Shown: one piece after another, positions 8,595 to 16,373 of the stretch
Position numbering within the stretch: the stretch's first letter is position 1
Layout: each line of letters starts with the position of its first letter
Source: Akkermansiaceae bacterium UBA1518
Lineage (GTDB): Bacteria > Verrucomicrobiota > Verrucomicrobiia > Verrucomicrobiales > Akkermansiaceae
Assembly: GCA_002323895.1 (NCBI GenBank)
Contig: DCQM01000197.1
Span: 1 to 23,760 of the forward strand
Direction: 5' to 3'
DNA length: 23,760 bases
The notes under the pieces: generated by a model
Databases searched by the model: none
What the model was told of the DNA's origin: nothing
The model's input: the letters and a program-made list of their open reading frames with translations, nothing else
Position numbers and translations under genes: made by a program

Positions 8595-9902
8595 TTAGCC
8601 CATCGGTATCAAAATACTCGCAAGCCAAACCACGGCGAATCCCACAACTCCCATCAGGGACAACATCACCGAAAAAGTCTTCAAGGTTTCTGTCTCATTC
8701 ATACCAGACATCTTCGAGATGATCCAAAACCCGCTGTCATTCATCCACGGCAAAGGTTTCGACCCACAACCAATCGCAAGCGCCACATAAACCGAATGGA
8801 ACCCCAACTCGGCATCTAAAACTATAGGGGCAACAATTCCTACCGCCGTGATCATCGCTACAGTTGCCGAGCCTTGCGCAAAACGAACCAAAGCTGTCAG
8901 GACGAAAGCCAGTAGCAGCACTCCTCCTCCACTTCCCACCATCCCCGAAAGCTCGCTGCCAATCCCAGTGTCTTTTAAAACGGCCCCAAATGCCGCGCCG
9001 GCCGCCGTAATGAGAATAATTACACCACCGCTCGATAGCGCCTCGTTGATCACTTTTTTCAATTCGCAGTATTTGGCAGCCAATATAACTGCCATTCCTG
9101 CACCCAATGCCATTGCTATATTTTTTCCACTTATGATTTGAAGCCACTCCGGCAGGTCGCCCTTCACCCCTAAAAAGGTGCCCAAACTAATCAGCACCAA
9201 GGGCAGAAGAATCGGTAATAAAGACCACCCTAGACCGGGTAATTCTTTCGGTCCCTTAGACTCAATTTCCGGGCCTTCGATCTCGCGATAGGTGATTTCA
9301 AACTTTCGGTTCGCCCAGCGCGCATAACCATACCCCACCGAAATCGTCACTACTCCCAGTATCAATCCCGCCGGGATCAACACTCCTAAACTCACCTCAA
9401 GACGATCCGCTACTAACAAAGGCCCCGGGGTAGGCGGCACTAGCGAATGCGCCATACTCGCCCCAGCCACGACACTTAAAAGCGCAAGAAGATAGACCTT
9501 TGGATTCGTGCGAGAAAAGGCTCGGACCAAGGGTAACATAAGATAAAAAACCGTGTCGAAAAACACTGGGATTCCGAGCACAAATCCACTTCCGAGAAAG
9601 GCAATTGGAGCCCGCTTTACGCCAAAAAGCGAAAGCAACCCTTTTACGATTCGTTCTGCCGCTCCACTCACCAAAAGGCACTGCCCAATGATTGCGGCAA
9701 GCGCGATCAAGATTCCAATCTTCCGGCAGCCCGTTCCAAACCCTTCCGCGACCCGGTTCATCGCCTCCACACCTACCTCAGGTGTCAGAATCGATACCAC
9801 GAAGGCTCCCAACAACAATCCAAGAAAGGCATGCAACCGGAGCCATAAAATCGAAAGAATCACCACCGCCAAACCAACTAAGCAAATTTCAATCGATCCC
9901 AT
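8595..9902 (-). CDS. GntP-family gluconate/sugar-acid:proton symporter
   Basis: A 435-residue, almost entirely hydrophobic polytopic inner-membrane protein of the GntP family, about the normal family length. Family marks visible: GFVLGIPVFFDTVFYLMLPL (about 107-125), AHSLVPPTPGPL (about 151-162) and, near the C terminus, GSKPLPWMNDSGFW. GntP members import gluconate and related sugar acids with protons. The start ATG at 9902 is preceded by GAGG eight bases upstream, one of the few plausible ribosome binding sites in the window. The gene is transcribed divergently from the dehydratase gene at 9993, 90 bases away. That pairing suggests it brings in the sugar acid that the neighbouring enzymes degrade. 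The exact substrate is not determinable from sequence. Confidence 0.92.
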   Translation of the reverse strand: MGSIEICLVGLAVVILSILWLRLHAFLGLLLGAFVVSILTPEVGVEAMNRVAEGFGTGCRKIGILIALAAIIGQCLLVSGAAERIVKGLLSLFGVKRAPIAFLGSGFVLGIPVFFDTVFYLMLPLVRAFSRTNPKVYLLALLSVVAGASMAHSLVPPTPGPLLVADRLEVSLGVLIPAGLILGVVTISVGYGYARWANRKFEITYREIEGPEIESKGPKELPGLGWSLLPILLPLVLISLGTFLGVKGDLPEWLQIISGKNIAMALGAGMAVILAAKYCELKKVINEALSSGGVIILITAAGAAFGAVLKDTGIGSELSGMVGSGGGVLLLAFVLTALVRFAQGSATVAMITAVGIVAPIVLDAELGFHSVYVALAIGCGSKPLPWMNDSGFWIISKMSGMNETETLKTFSVMLSLMGVVGFAVVWLASILIPMG

Positions 9903-9992
9903 CCATCTACCCTCACCAATCCTTCCTCATCGAGCCAATCAAAAATTCCTCTCTTTCCCCCGCGCGCTCTTTCCTCCAATCTCCACCGACAC
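9903..9992. promoter_or_regulatory. Divergent promoter region between permease and dehydratase
   Basis: The two genes start back to back with only 90 bases between their start codons, so promoters and any operator for both must lie here or overlap the coding ends. The sequence is pyrimidine-rich on the plus strand and I cannot pick out -35/-10 boxes or a clear palindrome. Confidence 0.45.
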
Positions 9993-11720
9993 ATGAGCCG
10001 CCTCTCACCCGAACAACTTCGCTCACATCGATTTTTCGCTCCGGACGATCTCCGTGCCTTCGGCCACCGTTCCCGGCACAAGCAACTCGGCATCAATGAC
10101 GAGGAATACAAAGGGAAGCCCGTGATTGCTATTCTCAATACCTGGAACGACCTCCTCCCCTGCCATTCCCATTTCCGACAGCGCGCAGAAGAAATCAAGC
10201 GTGGTGTTTGGCAAGCCGGTGGTTATCCCGTCGAAATGCCAGTCATGGGCCTAAGCGAGACATTCATGAAGCCCACCTCCATGCTCTATCGCAATATGCT
10301 CGCGATGGAGGTAGAGGAAACCCTGCGTGCCCATCCTGTGGATGGAGCCGTCCTGATGGGAGGATGCGACAAAACCGTTCCCGCTCTTCTAATGGGTGCC
10401 ATAATGGTCGACATCCCCATCGTATTCATGCCCGGAGGCGCCATGATGCGGGCCTCGTGGCGTGGCGAGCCTCTAGCCTCGGGGTCAGATGTCTGGAAAT
10501 ATTGGGCCGAACGCGGAGCAGGCAATCTTTCCTGCGAAGATTGGGAAGACTTCGAAGACCATATCACTCCCGGTCCCGGCCACTGCATGACGATGGGCAC
10601 CGCTTCGACTATGACGTCCATCACCGAAACCCTAGGGCTTACTCTCCCTGGAGCCTCTTCCATCCCAGCGGTTCATGCCGCGCACTCACGCATGGCCGCA
10701 GCCTGTGGAATCCGCATCGTTGAAATAGTTTGGGAAGATCTCAAACCTTCCATATACCTCACGCGTAAGTCCTTCGAAAATGCCATCACTGCTGACATGG
10801 CGATCGGCGGATCAACCAACGCCATCATCCATATTACCGCACTCGCGAAGCGCGCCGGCGTTGATCTACCGCTTGAGCTTTTCGATGAAATTTCAGCCAA
10901 AACTCCCGTTCTCGCTAACCTGCGACCATCTGGAAAATACGTCATGGCAGACTTCTTTGATGCTGGAGGCCTTCCCGCTCTTCTCAATCGTATACGTGAC
11001 CATCTTCACCTCGACACTCCCACCGTCTTTGGCAAGACGCTTGGCGAATGTCTTGATGGGTCGGAAGTTTATAACGACGACGTGATTCGAACTCTAAATA
11101 ACCCGATCGCCCAACAAGGTGGCACTGCAATCCTAGGCGGCAACCTAGCTCCCGATGGCGCCGTCATAAAAACCTCGGCTGCCACGCCAGAGTATCTTCA
11201 TCACAAAGGACCCGCCGTCGTTTTTAAGGACTACCCCGACGTTCAGAAACGGATTCATGATCCCGCCCTCGGCATCACCGAAAATCATGTCCTCATCATG
11301 CAAAATGCAGGGCCCATCGGCGCTCCTGGAATTCCCGAATCTGGGATGCTCCCAATCCCAAAATACCTCCTCGAAAAAGGAGTGCGTGACATCCTTCGGG
11401 TCTCTGACGCCCGCATGTCTGGTACTTCCTATGGCACCTGTGTTCTCCACGTCTCACCCGAAGCCGCTGTTGGTGGTCCACTCGCGTTGGTCAAAGATGG
11501 GGATCTCGTAGAACTTGATCTTACTTCCCGAAAAATCACCTTACACGTGAGCGAAGAAGACTTAAAAGAACGTCACGAGGCATGGACCCCACCCGAAAAA
11601 CACTACTCGCGCGGATACGGAAAACTCTTTCAAGACGAAGTCACCCAAGCCAATGAAGGCTGCGACTTCCGCTTCCTTCATAACGATGGTTCCTGCACTC
11701 CCGACCCCGGTATCCACTAA
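9993..11720 (+). CDS. IlvD/Edd-family sugar-acid dehydratase (L-arabinonate dehydratase-like)
   Basis: A 575-residue iron-sulfur dehydratase that would convert an aldonic acid to its 2-keto-3-deoxy acid. Residues match the [2Fe-2S] sugar-acid dehydratase branch: Cys57 (LLPCHSHF), Cys125 (GGCDKT) and Cys198 (GHCMTMG) as cluster ligands. Glu89 (SETFMKP), Asp126 and Lys127 fit the Mg site with a carbamylated lysine, and Ser476 (ARMSGTSYG) fits the catalytic serine. These spacings correspond, with a two-residue shift, to what I recall of Rhizobium L-arabinonate dehydratase (about 579 residues). The N terminus RSHRFF.PDDLRAFGHRSR is also typical of that branch rather than of IlvD proper. The start is the ATG at 9993. 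It is followed 12 bases later by a DapA-like gene and faces a GntP permease, so catabolism of an aldonate is likely. Substrate could be arabonate, xylonate, fuconate or similar. Confidence 0.88.
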   Translation: MSRLSPEQLRSHRFFAPDDLRAFGHRSRHKQLGINDEEYKGKPVIAILNTWNDLLPCHSHFRQRAEEIKRGVWQAGGYPVEMPVMGLSETFMKPTSMLYRNMLAMEVEETLRAHPVDGAVLMGGCDKTVPALLMGAIMVDIPIVFMPGGAMMRASWRGEPLASGSDVWKYWAERGAGNLSCEDWEDFEDHITPGPGHCMTMGTASTMTSITETLGLTLPGASSIPAVHAAHSRMAAACGIRIVEIVWEDLKPSIYLTRKSFENAITADMAIGGSTNAIIHITALAKRAGVDLPLELFDEISAKTPVLANLRPSGKYVMADFFDAGGLPALLNRIRDHLHLDTPTVFGKTLGECLDGSEVYNDDVIRTLNNPIAQQGGTAILGGNLAPDGAVIKTSAATPEYLHHKGPAVVFKDYPDVQKRIHDPALGITENHVLIMQNAGPIGAPGIPESGMLPIPKYLLEKGVRDILRVSDARMSGTSYGTCVLHVSPEAAVGGPLALVKDGDLVELDLTSRKITLHVSEEDLKERHEAWTPPEKHYSRGYGKLFQDEVTQANEGCDFRFLHNDGSCTPDPGIH

Positions 11721-11732
11721 AGTTTTAACATT

Positions 11733-12647
11733 ATGCAAATCTCACCAGTTACTCCCGAGCAACTCAATTCTTCTGTCATTGCGGTCCCACCTTTGGCACG
11801 CGATGCCGAACTCAAAATCAACCGTGAGGAAAACGGAAAAATTATTCGTCATATTGAAGCCGGAGGCATCTCCACGCTTCTTTATGGAGGTAATGCAAAC
11901 TTCTATCACATCGCCCCCAGCGAATACGCGGAAGCCCTCGAAATCATCTCTACAGAAAGCGCAGAGAATACGCTTATTGTCCCATCCGTTGGTCCAGCTT
12001 ATGGCACCATGATGGATCAAATTGCCACTCTTCGTAACTTCAACTTCCCCACCGTCATGATTCTTCCTATGCAGGGCCTTACGACCGATGCCGGCGTCGC
12101 AACTGGCTTTCGCAAGTTTGTTGAAACCCTGGGGAAACCCGCCGTTCTCTATATCAAATTTGAAGGCTACCTCGAACCAGAAACCGTCGCTCAACTTGTC
12201 AACGACGGCCTCGTTTCTTGGATCAAATACGCTATCGTTCGAGATGATCCTGCGAAAGATGATTATCTCTCACGACTCGTCGAAGTGGTCGATCCGCGAC
12301 TTATTGTCAGCGGGATCGGTGAGCAACCCGCGATTACCCATCTGACTCGCTTTCAGATTAATGGCTTCACATCCGGCTGTGTTTGTATTCGGCCTGATCT
12401 CTCACAAAAAATGCTCTACGCCATTAATAACGGCCAGCTCGACATCGCCGAGATCATCCGGAAGACATTCAAATCGCTTGAAAATCTTCGTAATGAAATC
12501 AATCCCATCCGAGTCCTTCACGAAGCCGTCGCCTCCACTAAGATTGGCAACACCGGCCCCACTCTGCCTCTTATGAGCCCGCTTGACCCGAGTGATGCCG
12601 CCCGGGTTAAAACATGTGCTGAAGAGCTCTCAAATAGCGATATTTAA
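11733..12647 (+). CDS. DapA-superfamily lyase/dehydratase for a 2-keto-3-deoxy sugar acid
   Basis: A 304-residue (beta/alpha)8 protein of the dihydrodipicolinate synthase/N-acetylneuraminate lyase superfamily, normal length. Visible features: GGISTLLYGGNANFYHI (about 44-60) where family members bind the keto-acid carboxylate, Tyr140 (AVLYIKFEG) in the position of the proton-relay tyrosine, and Lys165 (SWIKYA) as the likely Schiff-base lysine. It begins 12 bases after the dehydratase stop, with no good Shine-Dalgarno motif, and is probably co-transcribed. The context suggests it acts on the dehydratase product, either as an aldolase releasing pyruvate or as a 2-keto-3-deoxyarabonate-type dehydratase giving 2-oxoglutarate semialdehyde. 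Sequence alone does not decide between these. True DapA of lysine biosynthesis is unlikely in this setting. Confidence 0.8.
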   Translation: MQISPVTPEQLNSSVIAVPPLARDAELKINREENGKIIRHIEAGGISTLLYGGNANFYHIAPSEYAEALEIISTESAENTLIVPSVGPAYGTMMDQIATLRNFNFPTVMILPMQGLTTDAGVATGFRKFVETLGKPAVLYIKFEGYLEPETVAQLVNDGLVSWIKYAIVRDDPAKDDYLSRLVEVVDPRLIVSGIGEQPAITHLTRFQINGFTSGCVCIRPDLSQKMLYAINNGQLDIAEIIRKTFKSLENLRNEINPIRVLHEAVASTKIGNTGPTLPLMSPLDPSDAARVKTCAEELSNSDI

Positions 12648-12768
12648 AAAACCGATAATAAGTCAGAATTACTGCCAGTTATTTTATTTGGGGATCTGGA
12701 TCTTAAAGATAGCATGGTAGGAAGGTTACCGTGCCTTTAGTTTTGGCTGGAACCATCGGTTTAGATTT

Positions 12769-12804
12769 AGTCGGGCATTGGTTATTTGCCGACTCGCTTT
12801 TTTT
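12769..12804 (+). terminator. Rho-independent terminator after the sugar-acid operon
   Basis: AGTCGGGCA (12769-12777) pairs with TGCCGACT (12787-12794) with one bulged G. CGC and a run of seven T (12798-12804) follow on the plus strand. It sits about 120 bases after the stop of the DapA-like gene and overlaps the 3' end of the convergent gene at 12803. Confidence 0.6.
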
Positions 12805-13732
12805 ATCGATCAATTCGCAGAAGAGCACTGTCAACAAGTTGTAAAGCAGATCCAAAGCTTTCATCAACGAAGTAGAGTCCCCACGCCTCCTCCCCATTCT
12901 CATCTTCTCGCTTCGGATAGCCAACCAAATCGAGAATCTGAAAAGTGACGGGACTTAGGTTGTCGATCTCCACCGAGTAAACGAGTGAAGGTTGGTCTAC
13001 GTAATCTCCGTGCGCATCACCAGTCTGGTTGATCTCAATAAGAAGCTTGTAGGGTGTCGAAGTGTCAGGATCAGCGGGTAAAATATAATCGGCGGGATCA
13101 AAAGAACCGTTGGGAGTTGGAGTCGAAACAGCATCAATTTTATCGTCTTTTTGCGCCTCTTCCTTGGCCTTTTCCCACCCTTTTCTTTTGAATGACCAAT
13201 AGGGAAGGTCGTCGCTGATTTCATCAGGACCGAGCAAGGTTTTGATATGGTAATCGCCTTGATTTTCGAGCCAGATCGCTATCTTAGGCGGACCTTCTAG
13301 ATCAAAGTTGGATCCATTTTTTACCGTCAGTTCCATCCGGTAATCATCGGAAGGAGCATACTGGTAAACCATTCCGTCTTCCTTCACTTCAAATCGATCG
13401 AGGGCTGGGCCAAGATTTTGGCTCAGTCCAAGAACTACTTTTACCGGAGCTGGTTGGTAAAAGAAGAGTGCGCTTAATCCAACTATCACTGCGATTATCA
13501 ACCAAATTTTCGGACTCTTCAAATACCCTCTCAGCTGTCGACTATTATTAAGGATATGCACCATGATGAATGCCATGAAGACGAATCCCATCAAAGCGTG
13601 AAGCCCCACGACCTTGATCGAAAAGGGACGAAAAAACGCAAGCGACCCTGTCGCTGACATTACCAAAAAGGTGAGCATAATCAGCAAGGAAGTGATCCTG
13701 CGCCGACTTTTTCCGGGATCACTTATTTTCAT
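12803..13732 (-). CDS. Membrane protein with DUF4405-like heme domain and DUF2271-like periplasmic domain
   Basis: About 309 residues. Three hydrophobic helices are visible (about 14-34, 41-62 and 76-93, counted from the GTG at 13735). The second carries GLHALMGFVFMAFIMVH with His46 and His60, spaced for heme ligation as in DUF4405 cytochrome-b-like domains. From about 130 onward a soluble region contains KIAIWLENQGDYHIKTLL, typical of DUF2271, a beta-rich exported domain. The ATG at 13732 overlaps the stop of the upstream oxidoreductase (TGATG); a GTG one codon earlier (13735) is the alternative start. The tight overlap implies translational coupling. A membrane electron-transfer partner for the exported FAD enzyme is inferred, not proven. 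Confidence 0.75.
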   Translation of the reverse strand: MKISDPGKSRRRITSLLIMLTFLVMSATGSLAFFRPFSIKVVGLHALMGFVFMAFIMVHILNNSRQLRGYLKSPKIWLIIAVIVGLSALFFYQPAPVKVVLGLSQNLGPALDRFEVKEDGMVYQYAPSDDYRMELTVKNGSNFDLEGPPKIAIWLENQGDYHIKTLLGPDEISDDLPYWSFKRKGWEKAKEEAQKDDKIDAVSTPTPNGSFDPADYILPADPDTSTPYKLLIEINQTGDAHGDYVDQPSLVYSVEIDNLSPVTFQILDLVGYPKREDENGEEAWGLYFVDESFGSALQLVDSALLRIDR

Positions 13733-14985
13733 CACTTCCCTGGAACAATCGCACCATGTTTCTTCAACTCGCGATGAATCTCTTCCAGCGGAACTTCAAG
13801 AGGCGTTGTTTTTTGTGCCACCGCTAACGATGCCGCCACTCCGGCAGCCTGTCCCATTGCCATGCAAGAGGCCTGAACCCGAAGACCGGAATTTGCCAAG
13901 CGGTCGCTCGAAACGCAACGACCCGCCACCATGATATTACGGCTTGTCTTGGGAATGAGTGCACTCAGCGGGATTGTCGGAACCGTCCCCGGCTTTAGTG
14001 GCTTGGGCTTCACTCCGCTCTTAGTATGGAGGTCAACAGGATAGAAGGCATTGGAAACAGCATCCTCGAAAAGGCGACCCTTGGTGTAATCATTCACACT
14101 GATCATGGTCTCGCCTACGATGCGGAAGCTCTCTCGAAATCCCGTTTCAGGCTGAAGGTGCATTAAGCGCTTCTTTTCCTTCCTTACTTTTTCCAAAACC
14201 GATTTCCGCCCGGTGAGATTGGCGCGCGTCACGGTCCGTGAATTCGTAGAATCAGCACCGTGGACATAAAGCCGGTGGAGTTGGTGGTGCCCAGGATTGT
14301 TTGCCACTTCCAAATTATAAAGCATCGACCCAGGTTGCGTTTCATCCTCACGGAGACGAGACAAACCCAGCATCCCAACCACTTCAGCTCCGCCAGTACA
14401 ATCGATAATCTGTTTACAACGCACCCGTCTTCGGGTTCCAAACCCTAGACAAATCACTTCCCAACCCTTCTCTGTTTTTTGAATCGATTGGGGGAATTCA
14501 TGGTAAGCAATCGCCACTCCAGCCTGCTCGCACTTCTCCTCTGCCAGAAGAGCAAACAAGAATTGGTTTACATAAACCTGATTTTGCCAATGTGACTTGG
14601 GCACCTTGGCAAAGTTCGGAAATTTCCCGCCGTCCAACTCCACACATTCCTTCACGAGTTCCCAACCGATTCCAGCGATTACCTGCTTTCCCCAGGCGTC
14701 AAAAAGACCAGGAAAGGCGACCCCGCCCGTTGTGGTCGTTCCACCCAACTGTGCTCCCCTTTCCACTATTAAAGTTTTTGCTCCCGCGCGCCCAGCTTGA
14801 ATGGCGGCGATATTTCCAGCCGTTCCCCCACCCACCACGAGAACATCGATATCTTGAGTAACTTCAGTCTCTTTGACCCCCTGCTCAATTTCAGCGGTCA
14901 CTTCACTTGTTGAAGTGATAACCAACCCGCCCAAGATAGATTTCTGGAGGAACTGGCGGCGGTCGGTTTGATCTAAATCTGGCAT
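13732..14985 (-). CDS. Tat-exported FAD-dependent oxidoreductase
   Basis: A 417-residue flavoprotein of the FAD-dependent oxidoreductase family PF12831 type. The N terminus carries DRRQFLQKS (twin Arg at 9-10) and a short hydrophobic segment ending near EVTA (about 31), a Tat-type export signal. The dinucleotide-binding motif VVGGGTAGNIAA lies at about 50-61, followed by an acidic strand end (IVERG) and the GGTTTTGG region. C-terminal features are MVAGRCVSSDRLANS and the Ala/Gly-rich QAAGVAASLA helix that closes the FAD site. The substrate is unknown; relatives act on diverse small molecules and sugars. It is the first gene of a two-gene operon with the DUF4405/DUF2271 protein, and is divergent from the DUF1552 gene. 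Confidence 0.88.
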   Translation of the reverse strand: MPDLDQTDRRQFLQKSILGGLVITSTSEVTAEIEQGVKETEVTQDIDVLVVGGGTAGNIAAIQAGRAGAKTLIVERGAQLGGTTTTGGVAFPGLFDAWGKQVIAGIGWELVKECVELDGGKFPNFAKVPKSHWQNQVYVNQFLFALLAEEKCEQAGVAIAYHEFPQSIQKTEKGWEVICLGFGTRRRVRCKQIIDCTGGAEVVGMLGLSRLREDETQPGSMLYNLEVANNPGHHQLHRLYVHGADSTNSRTVTRANLTGRKSVLEKVRKEKKRLMHLQPETGFRESFRIVGETMISVNDYTKGRLFEDAVSNAFYPVDLHTKSGVKPKPLKPGTVPTIPLSALIPKTSRNIMVAGRCVSSDRLANSGLRVQASCMAMGQAAGVAASLAVAQKTTPLEVPLEEIHRELKKHGAIVPGK

Positions 14986-15041
14986 GTAAATCTTTAGCGT
15001 CGAATCATTCCCTTATCGATACTTGAAGCGACTGTCATCGG

Positions 15042-15086
15042 AAATAATTACTATTTGCAAAATCCTACGAAATTTTCTAATTATTT
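15042..15086. promoter_or_regulatory. AT-rich inverted repeat in a divergent intergenic region
   Basis: AAATAATTA (15042-15050) and TAATTATTT (15078-15086) are perfect 9-base inverted copies separated by 27 bases. They lie in the 107-base region between the FAD oxidoreductase (-) and DUF1552 (+) starts, ending 6 bases before the DUF1552 ATG. A regulator-binding or promoter role is possible; the AT-rich sequence makes chance occurrence plausible. Confidence 0.3.
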
Positions 15087-15092
15087 ACAACT

Positions 15093-16361
15093 ATGGGCAA
15101 AACGTTGGATAGACGCACTTTACTCCGGGGCACTGGTGTAGCCATGTCAATCCCCTTGCTTGAGGCGATGATTCCGGTCGGACGCGCTGCCACCCGAAAA
15201 AGTAAACCGATCAAGCGCTTTGTCTGTCTCTCCAACAACTATGGGGTCTACCAAAAAGCCTTTTTCCCTGATCCTACTCAGACCGGTAAAACCTATGATA
15301 TTCCGGAGACCCTCCAGGCTCTGAAGAAGCATCGTGAGGACTTCACCGTTTTCCAAAATCTTGATCACGGTTTCACAGGCGGTCATCAGGGGGTCCCCGT
15401 GCTTCTTAGTGGCGTTCGCCCTGTCCTCGCCCACAATTATGCCGAGGGAAACATGAGCCTCGATCAAAAACTCGCAGAACATCATGGTGCCGCGACTCGT
15501 TTTTCTTCACTGACTTTAGGATGCCGCGAACGCAATCTTCTCAGCTTCACCCGGACCGGCGTCCAAGTTCCCTCTATTGATCTCCGCGCCGCTTACCGCG
15601 CTATGTTTCTCGAAGACTCCGCCGAAAAGAAAGCAAGCTCGGCCGAAAACTTCAAACGTCACAGTAGCATCCTCGATGTCGTAAAAGACCAAGCCAAATC
15701 ACTCAACAAAGAGCTAGGGAAACAAGACCAAGAAAAGCTAGAAGAATACTTCGACTCCGTCCGCACTCTTGAAAAGAAAATCGTGCAACAGGAACCCTGG
15801 ATCAATCGGCCCAAGCCAAAAGCCGATATTCCGGAACCCAATCCTGGCAACGGCACCGCAGAGCAGCTCAAAGCTACCATCGAAATAATCGCTCTTGCTT
15901 TACAAACCGACTCAACGCGCGCCATCACCCTGTCATCTGGGTTTGCCAACGGAGACTTTGGGCTCAATGGAGGTTATCATGGATTTTCCCACCACGGGGA
16001 ACGACCCGACCCCGTCGCTGCTTTGAAAAAGATCGAAGGCTACCAAATTCAAATGATGTCTTATCTGATCGATCTCCTCAAAGCGCAGGAAGACCCGATC
16101 AATGGTGGCACCCTCTTCGATCACACCTCCATCCTCTACGGCTGTGGAATGGCAGCAGGCACCCATCAGACGAAAAACCTTCCCCTTGTTCTCGCAGGTG
16201 GCGGATTCAAACACGGGGAGCACAAAGTCTACCCTGACCACGACTCTAATCGGGTTCCAGCTGCGAATCTCCTCCTCTCGATCCTACAAAATTCAGGACT
16301 AGAAATTGATCGCTTCGGATCTAGCACAGGCGCCCTCAGCGATCTCGAATCCAAAGCCTGA
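15093..16361 (+). CDS. DUF1552 family protein, Tat-exported
   Basis: A 422-residue member of DUF1552, a family of unknown function abundant in Planctomycetota, Verrucomicrobiota and some myxobacteria. The N terminus MGKTLDRRTLLRGTGVAMSIPLLEAM is a clear twin-arginine signal (Arg7-Arg8), cleaved perhaps after about residue 33. Characteristic family segments seen are RFVCLSNNYGVY, ENLD-like NLDHGFTGGHQGV and, near the end, ILYGCGMAAGTHQTKNLPLVLAGGG. The fold is reminiscent of sulfatase/alkaline-phosphatase-like proteins, but this is not certain. The stop is 12 bases before the multi-DUF cytochrome gene, the usual partner of DUF1552, so the two are likely co-expressed and act together outside the cytoplasm. 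Confidence 0.9.
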   Translation: MGKTLDRRTLLRGTGVAMSIPLLEAMIPVGRAATRKSKPIKRFVCLSNNYGVYQKAFFPDPTQTGKTYDIPETLQALKKHREDFTVFQNLDHGFTGGHQGVPVLLSGVRPVLAHNYAEGNMSLDQKLAEHHGAATRFSSLTLGCRERNLLSFTRTGVQVPSIDLRAAYRAMFLEDSAEKKASSAENFKRHSSILDVVKDQAKSLNKELGKQDQEKLEEYFDSVRTLEKKIVQQEPWINRPKPKADIPEPNPGNGTAEQLKATIEIIALALQTDSTRAITLSSGFANGDFGLNGGYHGFSHHGERPDPVAALKKIEGYQIQMMSYLIDLLKAQEDPINGGTLFDHTSILYGCGMAAGTHQTKNLPLVLAGGGFKHGEHKVYPDHDSNRVPAANLLLSILQNSGLEIDRFGSSTGALSDLESKA

Positions 16362-16373
16362 TTCTTCTTTTCT

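Noticed and set aside
9993..11720. Annotation as ilvD (branched-chain amino-acid synthesis) or edd
   Set aside because: The N-terminal RSHRFF.PDDLRAFGHRSR pattern, length and neighbours (GntP permease, DapA-like lyase) fit the sugar-acid dehydratase branch better.
11733..12647. Annotation as dapA of lysine biosynthesis
   Set aside because: Operon context and the YGGNANFYH variant of the substrate loop point to sugar-acid catabolism.
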